Below are positions 47,651 through 58,322 of a DNA stretch of 64,000 nucleotides, piece after piece. Source of the DNA: Methylobacterium sp. J-026 (GTDB lineage Bacteria > Pseudomonadota > Alphaproteobacteria > Rhizobiales > Beijerinckiaceae); the NCBI RefSeq assembly GCF_022829585.1, contig NZ_JAKSYC010000156.1:1-64000 (forward strand), in the 5' to 3' direction. A program made the translations under genes and the position numbers. Every line of letters begins with the position of its first letter. The stretch's first letter is position 1. Below the pieces are notes generated by a model that had not been told where the DNA came from, searched no databases, and saw only the letters and a list, made by a program, of their open reading frames with translations.

Positions 47651-47885
47651 AGGGGCCTCCGAGGAAGGCGCCCCGTCTACACGATGCCGGCGGGCGTGTC
47701 GAAAGAAGAGGGCGGCCTCCGCCGCGCGGCCGGTCTGCCCGCGGGGCAGGGCCGGTGGCTTAACCGGGGCTGAACGGCACGGTTCAGGGCCGGTTCGGAC
47801 ACCGACGCCTATCAGCCGGATGGCCCGGCGGCGCGCGGATCTCTGCGCAAAGATGCGGGCGGACCGATCCTCGAAGAGAGCCGAC

Positions 47886-48212
47886 ATGACCCGAATCATC
47901 GCCCTGGCCGGCGTCGCGGCCCTGCTGTCCGGCACCGTGGCCTTCGCCCAGACCCCGCCGCCGCCGCCCGGCGGCCCGAGACCCGGCCCCGAGGCCGGTG
48001 CGCCGCCGCCGCCGCCGCCGGGCGGGCCCCGGCGCGGCCCCGGCCCCGACGGCCCGCCGCCCCCGCCGCCGAGGGGCGCCCATTTCGTGATCGCGCGCGG
48101 CGACGCCCGCCTCGACGTGAAATGCGCCGACGACGAGACGACGAAGGCCTGCGCCGACATCACCCTGCAGCTCCTCGACAAGCTCGCGACCCTCCGGTCC
48201 GACGCGCGCTGA
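47886..48212 (+). CDS. Small Pro-rich exported protein
   Basis: A 108-residue protein with signal MTRIIALAGVAALLSGTVAFA, a Pro/Gly-rich segment (about 23-63) and a C-terminal helix region with two Cys (DVKCADDETTKACADITLQLLDKL). The ATG at 47886 gives the signal peptide. Unknown function; the layout suggests a periplasmic protein with a flexible linker. Convergent with the DUF4864 gene. Confidence 0.75.
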   Translation: MTRIIALAGVAALLSGTVAFAQTPPPPPGGPRPGPEAGAPPPPPPGGPRRGPGPDGPPPPPPRGAHFVIARGDARLDVKCADDETTKACADITLQLLDKLATLRSDAR

Positions 48213-48237
48213 CCCCGCCGGCGCCGGGCGCCGCCGC

Positions 48238-48651
48238 TCAGGCGTTGGTGCCCGGCGCCTTGATCAGGCGGCAGCCGGTGATGCGCCAGCGCCCGTCCGC
48301 GTCCCGGGCGAGGCTGTATTCGGCGGTCCAGTCGACGCCGTACTCGTCCTGGATCGCCACCGACTGCGTCACCCCCGCCGCGTCCGTGTCCTGCGCTTCG
48401 CCGAACACGAAGCTGCGGTGGCGGTAGACCGGGCGGTACTGGTTGCGCACCATGCCGAGGAACAGGTCGGCATTCGGGAACAGCTCCCGGATCGCCGGCG
48501 CGGCCTGATCGTAGGCGGCCTGCGCGTCGTCGCGTCCGAAGGCCTGTTCCTGCGCGGCGATCACCGCCCGGGCCGCCGCCCGGCCCCCCTCGTCGGCGGC
48601 CGCCGGTCCCGCGAGGCCGAGGACGAGGAGGAGGGCGGGCCACGCGCGCAT
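48238..48651 (-). CDS. DUF4864 secreted protein
   Basis: A 137-residue protein with signal [19 protein letters not shown] and mature start near residue 20. The DUF4864 pattern is visible: [41 protein letters not shown] and [10 protein letters not shown]. The fold is like the NTF2/SnoaL group; the role is unknown. Convergent with the Pro-rich gene, 25 bp between the stops. Confidence 0.82.
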   Translation of the reverse strand: MRAWPALLLVLGLAGPAAADEGGRAAARAVIAAQEQAFGRDDAQAAYDQAAPAIRELFPNADLFLGMVRNQYRPVYRHRSFVFGEAQDTDAAGVTQSVAIQDEYGVDWTAEYSLARDADGRWRITGCRLIKAPGTNA

Positions 48652-48970
48652 CGCTGTCACTCCGGCAAGACCGAACCGAGACTTATCATCGACGTCAGGA
48701 AATGGTCCCCGGTTCGGCGACGACAATCGGCGCGCGACATCGCATTCAGACTTCCCGCATGGAAACCTGTTCTGGCCCTGCGGCCCGCACGCATCGAGCG
48801 CGCATGGGTTGGGCAGGCATCGCGCTGCGGTTGTGCAAGCCGCTGGAAAGAGAGGCATTTTCGCGCCGAATCGCCGCCGCGGGTTTGACCCTCCAGCCCG
48901 GTTTTGCGAGCCTCCGATCGGCCGACTCGGGTCCCGGGGGTCGGGAGCCGGCCCGGTGGAGCGCAGGTGG
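48652..48970. other. Divergent promoter region before rutA
   Basis: A 319-bp stretch between the DUF4864 gene and rutABC. It probably contains promoters for both. No LexA box or other known operator was seen. Confidence 0.4.
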
Positions 48971-50142
<1,172 letters not shown>

Positions 50143-50143
<1 letters not shown>

Positions 50144-50883
50144 TGGACGCCGCCCCCGCGGGGTTCCGCGATGCAAGGGGCCGGCACGGCGGCGTGACGC
50201 TGCCGGCCCGGCCGGAACCGATCGCCTTCGATCCCGCCGCCACGGTGCTGATCGTGGTGGACGTGCAGAACGCCTATGCGAGCCCGGGGGGTTACCTCGA
50301 CCTCGCGGGGTTCGACGTGTCGGGCACCGGCCCGGTCATCGCCCAGATCGTCCGCGCGGTGGCGGCGGCGCGGGCTTCCGGGATCCGGGTCCTGTGGTTC
50401 CAGAACGGCTGGGACCCGGACTACGTCGAGGCCGGCGGCCCGGGCTCGCCGAACTGGCACAAGTCGAACGCCCTCAAGACGATGCGGCGGCGACCCGACA
50501 TGAACGAGCGCCTGCTCGCCAAGGGCTCGTGGGACTACGCCCTGGTCGACGCCCTGAAGCCGGAGCCCGAGGATATCGTGCTCGGCAAGCCGCGCTACAG
50601 CGGCTTCTACAACACGCCGCTCGACAGCATGCTGCGGGCAAGGAGCGTGAACACGCTGGTCTTCACCGGCATCGCCACCAATGTCTGCGTGGAATCGACC
50701 CTGCGGGACGGCTACCACCGGGAGTATTTCGGGATCGTCCTGGCGGATGCCACCCATCAGGCCGGGCCGCGGAGCCTGCACGAGGGGGCGCTCGCCAATA
50801 TCGAGACCTTCTTCGGCTGGGTCTCGGACGTGGCGTCGTTCGAACAGGCCCTGGCCGCGCAGGCGCGCACCGCAGCCGGATAG
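50143..50883 (+). CDS. rutB: Ureidoacrylate amidohydrolase RutB
   Basis: Isochorismatase-like cysteine hydrolase of 246 residues that releases carbamate from ureidoacrylate. Triad positions: Asp in [10 protein letters not shown], Lys in [10 protein letters not shown], Cys in [14 protein letters not shown]. The start is coupled to the rutA stop (TGATG). rutC follows after 43 bp. Confidence 0.95.
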
Positions 50884-50926
50884 ACCGCCCGCGGTCCCGG
50901 CACCCGCAACGCGAAAGTCCCAAAAG

Positions 50927-51313
50927 ATGCCGAAGCAGGTCGTCGTTCCGCCGGGGTCGGCCAAGCCCCTGGCGCCCTATGTGCCGGGCACGCTGGCCGA
51001 CGGGGTGCTGTACGTCTCGGGCACGCTGCCGCTCGATCGGCAAGCCAACGTCGTCCATGTCGGCGACGCCGGCGCCCAGACCCGCCACGTGCTGGAAACG
51101 ATCAAGGGCGTGGTCGAGGCCGCGGGCGGCACGATGGACGACGTCACCTTCAACCACGTCTTCCTGACGGACTGGGCCGATTACGCGGCGATCAACGCCG
51201 TCTACGCGGAATACTTCCCGGGGGAGAAGCCGGCGCGGTACTGCATCCAGTGCGGGCTGGTGAAGCCCGACGCCCGCGTGGAGATCGCCTCCGTCGCGCA
51301 TATCGGCCGGTGA
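50927..51313 (+). CDS. rutC: RutC, RidA-family aminoacrylate deaminase
   Basis: A 128-residue Rid/YjgF protein: [59 protein letters not shown] and [17 protein letters not shown], with the Arg and Glu of the ligand pocket. It removes toxic aminoacrylate by hydrolysis. It is the last rut gene here; rutD, rutE, rutF and rutG do not follow, and the next gene is a convergent autotransporter. Confidence 0.94.
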   Translation: MPKQVVVPPGSAKPLAPYVPGTLADGVLYVSGTLPLDRQANVVHVGDAGAQTRHVLETIKGVVEAAGGTMDDVTFNHVFLTDWADYAAINAVYAEYFPGEKPARYCIQCGLVKPDARVEIASVAHIGR

Positions 51314-51361
51314 CGGACGGTCCGGCTTCGACCCCTCGGTCGCAGGTCTGGCCGGTCTCGA

Positions 51362-51433
51362 GTGTCCCGCAGGCGCCGGGCGCCGCGCCCGGTCATGGAC
51401 CCGGCGTCGCGCGATCGGGAACCTGCGGGACAC
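51362..51433. terminator. Inverted repeat between convergent rutC and autotransporter
   Basis: GTGTCCCGCAGG (51362-51373) and CCTGCGGGACAC (51422-51433) are perfect 12-bp reverse complements around a 48-bp loop with its own GC stem. It sits just outside both stop codons and is suited to end transcription from both sides. Confidence 0.55.
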
Positions 51434-51454
51434 CCCGGGCGGGACGGAGCCCCG

Positions 51455-54400
51455 TCACCAACGGACGTTGAAGCTTCCCTTGATGGCGTGGCTCTCTGCC
51501 CGCTCACCCACCTGTCCGACATAGGCTACGCCCACTGTCGTGCTGGTCGCCACCTGCCAGTCCAGACCGACCATGGTCACCAGCGCATCCCGCGCGACCG
51601 GTGCGCCCGCCGTCTGGAACGTCTGCGTCCCACCCCCGAAGGCCAGCAGCGCGGACGGGACGACATCTCCGAACGCCCGCCGGTAGCCGATCAGACCGCG
51701 CGCGACCACCGGGCGCTCCGTCCCGAACAGATCCAGCAGCACCTGCCCCTGAAGGCCGGTCGTGGCCGTCTGGATGTCGTAGGAGCGCCCGAACACCGTC
51801 AGCGCCGAGGCACCGCCCACCTCCGTGAAACCCTCGCGGTGGACGTGCAGCGCAGACCCGCCCACGAACGGCTCGACATAGCCCTGCGCGCAGGCGAACC
51901 GGTAGCCGACCTCGCCGAAGCCGTAGGCGCTGTCACCCCCCGCCTTGCCGGTCAGCGCTTGGCTGAAGCCGGGGAAGATCACGGTACGGCGCGTGTCCAG
52001 CGCATCGCCCGAGTAGACCGCCCCGAGCCGCACCTGCAGCGGCCCCACCGGCCCGCGGGCATAGATCGCAGCCAGACCGCTCTCGATCTGTCCGGTCGAC
52101 TGCCGGGCGCTGACGTCGAAGGCCGTGAGGCTGTAGCCGGCCGCGATACCCGCCTGCCACCCGTCCAGGGGTCCCCCGAGCACGCCCGGCGCGGTCTCGA
52201 TGCCGAGCATGAACCCGCCAGCCTGCGCGGTGAGGCGGTCGGTGTTGGCGGTTCTGGCGGTCTCGCCGAACGCGCCGAAGACCTGGCCCCAGACCGCGTA
52301 GGTCGGCGGCAAGGGCCGCACCGGTATGAGGCTGACGGTCGGGGCGCCGGACCCGCCGGTGGTGTAGGTTGCCGGCAGGGTGGTGCCGGGGGCGAAGCGC
52401 TGGCCGATCGAGCCCGTCAGGCCGGGGCCGCCGAGGCCGAGGCCCTGCGCGAAACCGTTGCTCTCGCCGAAGCGCAGGTGGTCGAAGATCGTTTCCTGGA
52501 CCAGGAAGGCGATCTGGGCTTGGGCGCTCGCGGCACTGGCCTGGACCTCGCCCGAGAGGGCGTTGAGCGCCTGGATCGCACCCGGTGCTGACTGTGTCAG
52601 GACCGCCGAAGCAACCACCGCGGCCGGCGTCGTGGATTGCGCCGCGGTCGATGTCGTGGACTGCGTCGCGGCCGGTGTCGTGGACTGCGCCGCGGCCGAT
52701 GTCGTGGACTGCGCCGCGGCCGGTGTCGTGGACTGCGCTGCGGCCGGTGTCGTGGATTGCGTCGCGGCCGGTGTCGTCGACTGCGCTGCGGCCGGCGGCG
52801 TTGATCGCGTCGCGGCCGGCGTCGCGGCCGGGGGTGTCGTCGAGACTGCGGCCTGGACGGCTGTGGCGGTGCTGGTCTGGTTGGGCGTGGTCGACACGCT
52901 CTGGACCGGCGCGGTCTGCGTGAGCGTCAGCACCACCGTGTTGTTGGGATAGCTGAGGCTCGGCGTCAGGAACGCCATGTTCGAAGTTACGGACCCGAAC
53001 GTACCGGACACGGTCTGAGCGGCGAGGATATTGTAGGTGTTGGAGGCCGCGTAGGTGCCCGAGCCGGCCAGCACGGAGACCTGGGCGCCGCCCAGCGTCG
53101 CGACACCGGTCGCGGCGATGCGATCGGAGGCCGTGGGCGTGGCGCGGACAGCGTAGGTCGCGCCCGCGGCGAAGGTGACGGATCCATTGACCGTCAGCGT
53201 CGTGGGCGCACCCGAGACCGCACCGGGACTGACGAGGCCGCCGTTGGCGACGGCGAGACTCCCGATGGTGCCGGACCCCGCCAGCGTCCCACCGGAGCCG
53301 ACCGTGAACGGTGCCGCCGAGAGCGAACCGGTGACGTTGAGAATCCCGCCTCTGACGGTCCAGGGGTCGGACAGGGTGTTGTTGGTCCCTGTCAGCGCCC
53401 AGGTGGAGGCTCCGGTCTTCTCGTAGGTGGAAAAGCCCTGATACTGGGCCGTGGGCGAGCCGACGGGGCCGAGCAGGGATGCGTCGAAGCTGGCATTGGT
53501 CGCGCCGCCGAGTGCGAACGTGGCGGTGCCACCCTGCACCACCGCGAGGCCGGTGACGGTGTAGCCCGCCTGCAGTTCCAGGCGGTTGGTCCCGCCGGTG
53601 AAGGTGATGGCATTGGCGCGCGTCGTACCGTCGCCGCCGAGGCCCCCCGAGACGGTGCCGGCGTTGACGACGCTCAGGTCGGAACCGGTGATCCCGGCGC
53701 CTCCAAGGCCAGGGGTGCCGTTGGGGCTCCCCCCCGCGCCGTTTCCGGCCGCGCCGCCATTGCCACCGCTGATCGTGCCGGAATTGGTGATGGCCGCGCC
53801 CGCGCCGACGATGCCGGGACCGCCCGGACCGCCGTTTCCGCCCCGACCTCCGATTCCGTCGCGTGAACCTGACGTGTTGTTGACGCCCCTGGGCTGACCG
53901 GCACCGCCGTCGCCGCCGGTCCCGCCGCTGCCGCCGGTCACCGTGCCGGTATTCGTGAACGTTGCGTTCGTCCCGGTGAACGAGACGCCCGCGGCGCCGG
54001 CGCCGCCGTTTCCGGCATCGCCGCCGTCACCGCCGCTGCCGGTCCTGTTCGGTCCGCCGCTCACGCCGCCGGTCCCGCCGGCGGCCCCCGCGCCACCGGA
54101 GCCGCCGATGATGGTGCCGCTGCTGGTGAAGACGGCGTTCGGTCCCGAGAACGAGACGCCGAAGCCGCCGGCACCGCCGTCGCCGCCATGACCGCCGGCG
54201 CCGCCGTCGGTGGTGTAATTGAGCAGGCTGTCACCCCCGCCGGTGGCGCCCCGGCCGCCGGCACCGCCGAGGCCACCCTGGACCCGGCCCCCGTTGGTGA
54301 ACGCGGCGCCGGCCCCGGAAAAGACAGCCCCGATGCCGCCGGCACCGCCGGTGCTGCCGGAGCCCCCGGCACCGTCCGTGCCGCTGAAGTACACTCGTCC

Positions 54401-54937
54401 CCCGGGGCCGCCGTCGCCCCCAACGCCGCCTGCACCGCCTCCGAGGGTGCCGGTGTTGGAAAACGTCACGCTCGAACCCGTGACCGACACGCCGGCACCG
54501 CCAGCGCCGCTCGGGCCGCCATCCCCGCCGTGCCCCGCGGTCGCCGGGGAGAAGGGAGCGCTGCTGTCTCTGCCAGCGCCACCGGTGCCGCCGGTGCCGC
54601 CGGCCCCGCCGGCCCCGCCGGTCACGGTTCCCGCGTTGCTGTTGCTCGCATTGCTGCCGGAAACGTCCGCCCCTGAAGTCCCCGCCGTGCCCGCTCCGCC
54701 TGTCGCACCTGCCGTCCCGGTGGCCCCCTGTGTACCGGCCGCACCTGCGGGACCGACGTTGCCAGCTCCACCGGTTATGGTGCCACCTGACCCGTTGTTG
54801 AGCGTCCCGACATTCACACCCTGCGCCAGGACATGTCCGGGCGCCACCGCCATCGCGAAGATTCCAACGCTCGCGACCGCGGCCGAAAATGTAAGGGCCT
54901 GGCGCAAGTCAAGCACACTATAAGTGGGTGTTTTCAT
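51455..54937 (-). CDS. Autotransporter with glycine-rich repeat passenger
   Basis: Type V secretion protein of 1160 residues. A long signal ends near residue 39 (SVGIFAMAVAPGHVLA). The passenger (40 to about 470) is built of GTxxGGxGGxGG repeats alternating with strand motifs (ITNSGTISGGNGG), then autotransporter beta-helix strands (YEKTGASTWALTGTNNTL). A Thr/Pro/Ala/Gln linker lies at about 705-772. The outer-membrane barrel starts near 870 and ends SFNVRW, the terminal aromatic needed for Bam insertion. It is probably an adhesin or matrix component. The upstream region is markedly AT-rich. Confidence 0.92.
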   Translation of the reverse strand: MKTPTYSVLDLRQALTFSAAVASVGIFAMAVAPGHVLAQGVNVGTLNNGSGGTITGGAGNVGPAGAAGTQGATGTAGATGGAGTAGTSGADVSGSNASNSNAGTVTGGAGGAGGTGGTGGAGRDSSAPFSPATAGHGGDGGPSGAGGAGVSVTGSSVTFSNTGTLGGGAGGVGGDGGPGGRVYFSGTDGAGGSGSTGGAGGIGAVFSGAGAAFTNGGRVQGGLGGAGGRGATGGGDSLLNYTTDGGAGGHGGDGGAGGFGVSFSGPNAVFTSSGTIIGGSGGAGAAGGTGGVSGGPNRTGSGGDGGDAGNGGAGAAGVSFTGTNATFTNTGTVTGGSGGTGGDGGAGQPRGVNNTSGSRDGIGGRGGNGGPGGPGIVGAGAAITNSGTISGGNGGAAGNGAGGSPNGTPGLGGAGITGSDLSVVNAGTVSGGLGGDGTTRANAITFTGGTNRLELQAGYTVTGLAVVQGGTATFALGGATNASFDASLLGPVGSPTAQYQGFSTYEKTGASTWALTGTNNTLSDPWTVRGGILNVTGSLSAAPFTVGSGGTLAGSGTIGSLAVANGGLVSPGAVSGAPTTLTVNGSVTFAAGATYAVRATPTASDRIAATGVATLGGAQVSVLAGSGTYAASNTYNILAAQTVSGTFGSVTSNMAFLTPSLSYPNNTVVLTLTQTAPVQSVSTTPNQTSTATAVQAAVSTTPPAATPAATRSTPPAAAQSTTPAATQSTTPAAAQSTTPAAAQSTTSAAAQSTTPAATQSTTSTAAQSTTPAAVVASAVLTQSAPGAIQALNALSGEVQASAASAQAQIAFLVQETIFDHLRFGESNGFAQGLGLGGPGLTGSIGQRFAPGTTLPATYTTGGSGAPTVSLIPVRPLPPTYAVWGQVFGAFGETARTANTDRLTAQAGGFMLGIETAPGVLGGPLDGWQAGIAAGYSLTAFDVSARQSTGQIESGLAAIYARGPVGPLQVRLGAVYSGDALDTRRTVIFPGFSQALTGKAGGDSAYGFGEVGYRFACAQGYVEPFVGGSALHVHREGFTEVGGASALTVFGRSYDIQTATTGLQGQVLLDLFGTERPVVARGLIGYRRAFGDVVPSALLAFGGGTQTFQTAGAPVARDALVTMVGLDWQVATSTTVGVAYVGQVGERAESHAIKGSFNVRW
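52622..52822 (-). repeat. 24-bp tandem repeats in the autotransporter linker
   Basis: About eight units of a 24-bp sequence (core GTCGTGGACTGCGCCGCGGC on the plus strand) encode TTPAAAQS-type eight-residue units. Units differ by single substitutions. In-frame tandem repeats of this kind can change number by slippage. Confidence 0.8.
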
Positions 54938-55401
54938 GATTGATCTCGCAGCCTGATAAAAAAGCTCCAGAGCCCATGGAATTTTTTCACCGTGACGCGT
55001 GTTTGCAATTCAGATTTTGAAGCGCAAGTGACAGGGCATCACCCGGCCATCGAAAAATTGTAACTGACGGATTTATGCAACATTCGATCTCGAAGTATTG
55101 CAAATATATATTCTAATATTTGATACTGTATATTTGAATTGTTATATTAAACATCGAATTTTATGATTTATTGACCAAACTGGTCGAATTTTAACGGATG
55201 AAAATTTGAATCGGTCCGGATCGACCACGTGGCGCGCGGATGCGGTCGCGCACAGGTCCGGGAGGTCGCCGCGACGGTGTGCGCACGCGGACCAACCCGG
55301 CCTCTATTATTCGCGACGCGCGCATGTCCGGGACGCGACTCGGAGATCGGGCCCGGTCGGCTCCTGCCGGCTCCTGCCGGCTTGGGCCCGAACCCGTGGG
55401 A
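54938..55401. other. AT-rich promoter region of the autotransporter
   Basis: 464 bp between the autotransporter start and the 3' end of a glycosyltransferase. The part from about 55020 to 55215 is strikingly AT-rich in a GC-rich chromosome, with ATAT and TTATAT stretches. It probably contains the promoter and may be a target for nucleoid-associated silencing. No gene was recognised. Confidence 0.6.
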
Positions 55402-56358
55402 TCAGCCGGTCGGCCGCGCCAGAAGGCTTCGCACGAGGCCCGGCAGCGCCGCCGCCAGGAGGCCGGCCGCGCGCAGCACCGCCGCGGCCTCGTCCGGCGC
55501 GCGGCGGGCGAGCGCCAGGGCGAGCCGCAGCGGCACCTGCGCGCCGAAGCTCGCCGCCGTGACGGCCAGGGCGGTCGCGGCGCCGTGGTGCTTGCCGGCG
55601 TAGAGGATCTGGCTGCGCAGGAAGTAGAACAGCCGCCGCGCCCGCACTTGCCGGGTCGTGCCCTGGCCGAGATGGCGGGCGACCGCCCCGGCCACGTGCC
55701 GCACGCAAAAGCCCGCCGCCCGGGCGCGGGTGCAGAGGTCGACATCCTCCCAGTAGACGAAGAAGCGTGGGTCGAACCCGCCGAGGGTCCGGAACAGGTC
55801 GCGGCGGATCATCAGGAAGGCGCCCATCACCTGATCGACGGCGCGGTCCTCCGCGTGGTCCCAGTCGAGGAGGAAATGCGGGGGTACGAGCCCGATCCGG
55901 TCCAGCGCCAGGGCGCGGCCGAGGAGGCCGAGCGCCGAGGGGGCCCGGGCGCAGGAGCGCGCAGTCCGCCCCTCGGGGTCGACGAGCTGGGCGCCGACGA
56001 TCCCGGTCCGCGGATCGGCCGTCAGGGCGGCCCGGGCCAGGCGGAGCGCGTCGGGCGCCACCTGCGTGTCGGGGTTGAGGAACAGGATCGCCGGGGCGTC
56101 CCCGGCGGCGGCCCCCTGGTCGCAGGCCCGGCCGAAGCCGCGATTCTCCGCGTTCCGGATCAGCCGGAGGGGGCGGGGCAGGGGGGGCAGGTCGCTCGTC
56201 GAGTCGTCCCGGGAGGCGTTGTCGACCAATATGACCTGCACGGAGCCGGCATCCTGGACGGATGCGAGGCTCGCCAGGCAGGCGTGGAGCAGGGTGCCGC
56301 CGTTCCAGTTGACGATCACCACGTCCAGATCGGCCCGAGGGGCAGGGCGGTCGGTCAA
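55402..56358 (-). CDS. GT2 glycosyltransferase (rhamnosyltransferase-like)
   Basis: A 318-residue GT-A enzyme: LDVVIVNWNGG, VDNASRDDSTS, NRGFGRACDQGA, LFLNPDTQVAPDAL (metal motif), then GAFLMIRRDLFRTLGGFDPRFFVYWEDVDLCTRARAAG. The C-terminal 70 residues are hydrophobic and Ala/Leu-rich, possibly membrane-associated. The TTG start at 56358 overlaps the stop of the preceding gene (TTGA), so it is coupled. The open frame upstream runs antisense-like through the other gene and is not used. Likely acts on cell-surface polysaccharide. Confidence 0.88.
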   Translation of the reverse strand: MTDRPAPRADLDVVIVNWNGGTLLHACLASLASVQDAGSVQVILVDNASRDDSTSDLPPLPRPLRLIRNAENRGFGRACDQGAAAGDAPAILFLNPDTQVAPDALRLARAALTADPRTGIVGAQLVDPEGRTARSCARAPSALGLLGRALALDRIGLVPPHFLLDWDHAEDRAVDQVMGAFLMIRRDLFRTLGGFDPRFFVYWEDVDLCTRARAAGFCVRHVAGAVARHLGQGTTRQVRARRLFYFLRSQILYAGKHHGAATALAVTAASFGAQVPLRLALALARRAPDEAAAVLRAAGLLAAALPGLVRSLLARPTG

Positions 56359-57248
56359 AACAGGTCCTTCGGCGGGCCGAGGCGCCCGAGGGCGCCGTCG
56401 CGGGCGGCCGCGAGGAGCCGCAGCAGCACGGCGGGCCGAAAGCCCGAAGCCGCCCAGTACAGCCCGGCCTGGACGGGCAGGTAGGCGGCCTGGGCGAGCT
56501 TCCAGCGCAGCGGCACGTGCGGCAGCCGCCAGGCATAGACCGCGTTGCGCAGGTAGGTCGCCATGCGGAACAGGGGTTGGCGCGGCATCGTGATCCCGAA
56601 GGCGCGGATCACCCCGCCGCCGACCCGGTGGGGGATCGCGACGGCGCGCGCGAGATAGCAGCCGAAGCCGAGGCTCCAGGCGCGGAAACACCATTCGAGC
56701 TCGACCCCGTCGATGAAGAAGTCGGCGCGGAACGGGCCGATCCGGGCCAGGGCGGCGAGGTCGATCAGCGAGCCCGAAGTCGCCAGGAACTGCACCGGGG
56801 CGAGGTCGCCGCACGCCCGCGCGCCGGGGCGGCGCGGGTAGGCCGGCGCCTTGTGGCCGGGGGCCGGCGCCGGGGCGGGGCCCACCACCGCCGCCGGGAT
56901 CCCGGCCGCCCGCAGCCGGCCGCGGGCCGCCAGCAGCGCGGCGGCGAGGCCGGCCGGCGGCTCGGCATCCTGGTCGAGGAGCAGGAGCGCGTCGGCCCCC
57001 GCGGCGCGGGCGGCCCCGGCGATCCGGTCGAGCGCCGCGGCGATGCCGAGGTTGCGCCCCTCCGACAGCAGGGTCACCCCGGCGCGGGCGAGGCGCGCCG
57101 CGTCCCCGGCGGCGAGACCGCCATTGTCGAAGGCGATCACCGCGGCGTAGCCGGCCGGGACCTGCGCCAGGACGCGGTCCACCTGGCTCGGGTCCGGCCG
57201 GAACAGGGTGATCCCGACGGCGACGCGCCCCAGCCGCGGATCAGGCAC
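56355..57248 (-). CDS. GT2 glycosyltransferase, second of pair
   Basis: A 297-residue GT-A enzyme with IAFDNGG, LLSEGRNLGIAAALDRIAGAARA, LLLLDQDAEPPAGL (DxD-type), FLATSGSLIDLAAL and FFIDGVELEWCFRAW. The pattern is that of rhamnosyltransferases of O-antigen loci. GTG start at 57248. It is transcribed with the overlapping glycosyltransferase downstream. The PadR regulator gene is upstream on the same strand, 24 bp away. Confidence 0.86.
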   Translation of the reverse strand: MPDPRLGRVAVGITLFRPDPSQVDRVLAQVPAGYAAVIAFDNGGLAAGDAARLARAGVTLLSEGRNLGIAAALDRIAGAARAAGADALLLLDQDAEPPAGLAAALLAARGRLRAAGIPAAVVGPAPAPAPGHKAPAYPRRPGARACGDLAPVQFLATSGSLIDLAALARIGPFRADFFIDGVELEWCFRAWSLGFGCYLARAVAIPHRVGGGVIRAFGITMPRQPLFRMATYLRNAVYAWRLPHVPLRWKLAQAAYLPVQAGLYWAASGFRPAVLLRLLAAARDGALGRLGPPKDLF

Positions 57249-57272
57249 CGGCCGTATCCCGATGGCGGCCGG

Positions 57273-57899
57273 TCACGCCCGCTCCACCGCGGCGGTCACC
57301 GCCTCCAGGGCGGCCGTGATGGCGGCAACCTGCCCGGCGTCGAGCGGCCCGCGGGCGAGGCGCATCTGCAGGGCGAGCGTCAGCCCCTCCCTGGCGCGCA
57401 CCAGCGCGGGCGGCGGCCCGTCGCCCCGGGCGGCCTCCGCCTGCGCCATCCGGGCGAGGATCGCCTCCAGGGTCGGGCGGTTGCCGTCGAGGACGGCCTG
57501 GCCCTCGGGAGTGATCGTGTGCAGCCGCTTGGTGCCCTCCCCTTGGGTCACCGTGACGTGGCCGAGTTCCTCCAGGAGCGTGAGCGTCGGATAGACCGTG
57601 CCGGGGCTCGGGCTGTAGGCGCCGCCGACCCGCTCCTCGATGGCCTTGATGATTTCGTAGCCGTGCCGCGGCTTCTCGGCGATCAGGTGCAGGATCACGA
57701 GCCTCAGGTCGCCATGGGCGAAGAAGCGCGCGAGGTCGCCGCGGCCGCCGCGGCCGAACATCCGGCGCTCGCCGCGGCCGTGTGGCCCGTGGGGACCGTG
57801 CCGCCCGTGGGGATCGCCCCCCATCGGGCCGCGATGGGCCCGGACGCGATAGGCGTCGAAGGGATGGGTGTGGAACGGATCGCTGCGGAAGGTGTCCAT
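57273..57899 (-). CDS. PadR-family regulator with His-rich N-terminus
   Basis: A 208-residue transcription factor. Residues 1-45 are His/Gly/Arg-rich, with seven His between 10 and 40. The PadR winged helix follows (LVILHLIAEKPRHGYEIIKAIEERVGGAYSPSPGTVYPTLTLLEELG), then a dimerisation helix region. The closest known architecture is NfeR (YqjI) of E. coli, a nickel-responsive PadR protein with a His-rich N-terminus. An inverted repeat lies 31-60 bp upstream of its start. Metal response is an inference from the His-rich region. Confidence 0.88.
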   Translation of the reverse strand: MDTFRSDPFHTHPFDAYRVRAHRGPMGGDPHGRHGPHGPHGRGERRMFGRGGRGDLARFFAHGDLRLVILHLIAEKPRHGYEIIKAIEERVGGAYSPSPGTVYPTLTLLEELGHVTVTQGEGTKRLHTITPEGQAVLDGNRPTLEAILARMAQAEAARGDGPPPALVRAREGLTLALQMRLARGPLDAGQVAAITAALEAVTAAVERA

Positions 57900-57930
57900 G
57901 GGATCGGGATGCCCCTATGTCGACTCACTC

Positions 57931-57959
57931 TCGATATGACGTTTTTTTAGATATATCGA
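57931..57959 (-). promoter_or_regulatory. Inverted repeat, possible PadR operator
   Basis: TCGATAT (57931-57937) and ATATCGA (57953-57959) are reverse complements with a 15-bp T-rich spacer, in an AT-rich patch 31 bp upstream of the PadR start codon. PadR regulators commonly repress themselves through dyads of this type. Confidence 0.45.
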
Positions 57960-58322
57960 AATTCCGCCGCATGCAACGGCTCGGGCGGGCGACCCGGCGC
58001 TCGGATCTGCGGGGCCGCCGCGTCGGGACCAGGATCGTCCGGGGGCGACCCGGTTTACGGGCCTCGCCGGTTCCGTTAGTGCGACCGGTCACCGACGCCG
58101 CCATCCCGCACATCCCGACGCCCCCCCCCCGACAGCCGCCCATGACCCGATCCGAGACCGCTGCCGTGACCGCGCCCCGTGGCGGCAGGCGGTGAGGGCG
58201 CCTCCGCCGAGCCCCGAGACGCGCCGCGGGACCTCCGCCCCGCAGCAGATCCGGCGCCGCCTCGGGGTCGGCGCCGACAGGGCGCGGGTCCGGACCGAAC
58301 GCCCCATCGCCGAGGACGCCGC
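57960..58322. other. Intergenic region between divergent genes
   Basis: About 360 bp with high GC and no plausible gene. It should hold the promoter of the acyltransferase gene and part of the PadR promoter. Confidence 0.4.

Noticed and set aside
46238-48643. 801-codon minus-strand extension of thrC
   Set aside because: thrC starts at the GTG at 47650 with a GGAGG site. The extension overlaps two genes supported by signal peptides and is low complexity.
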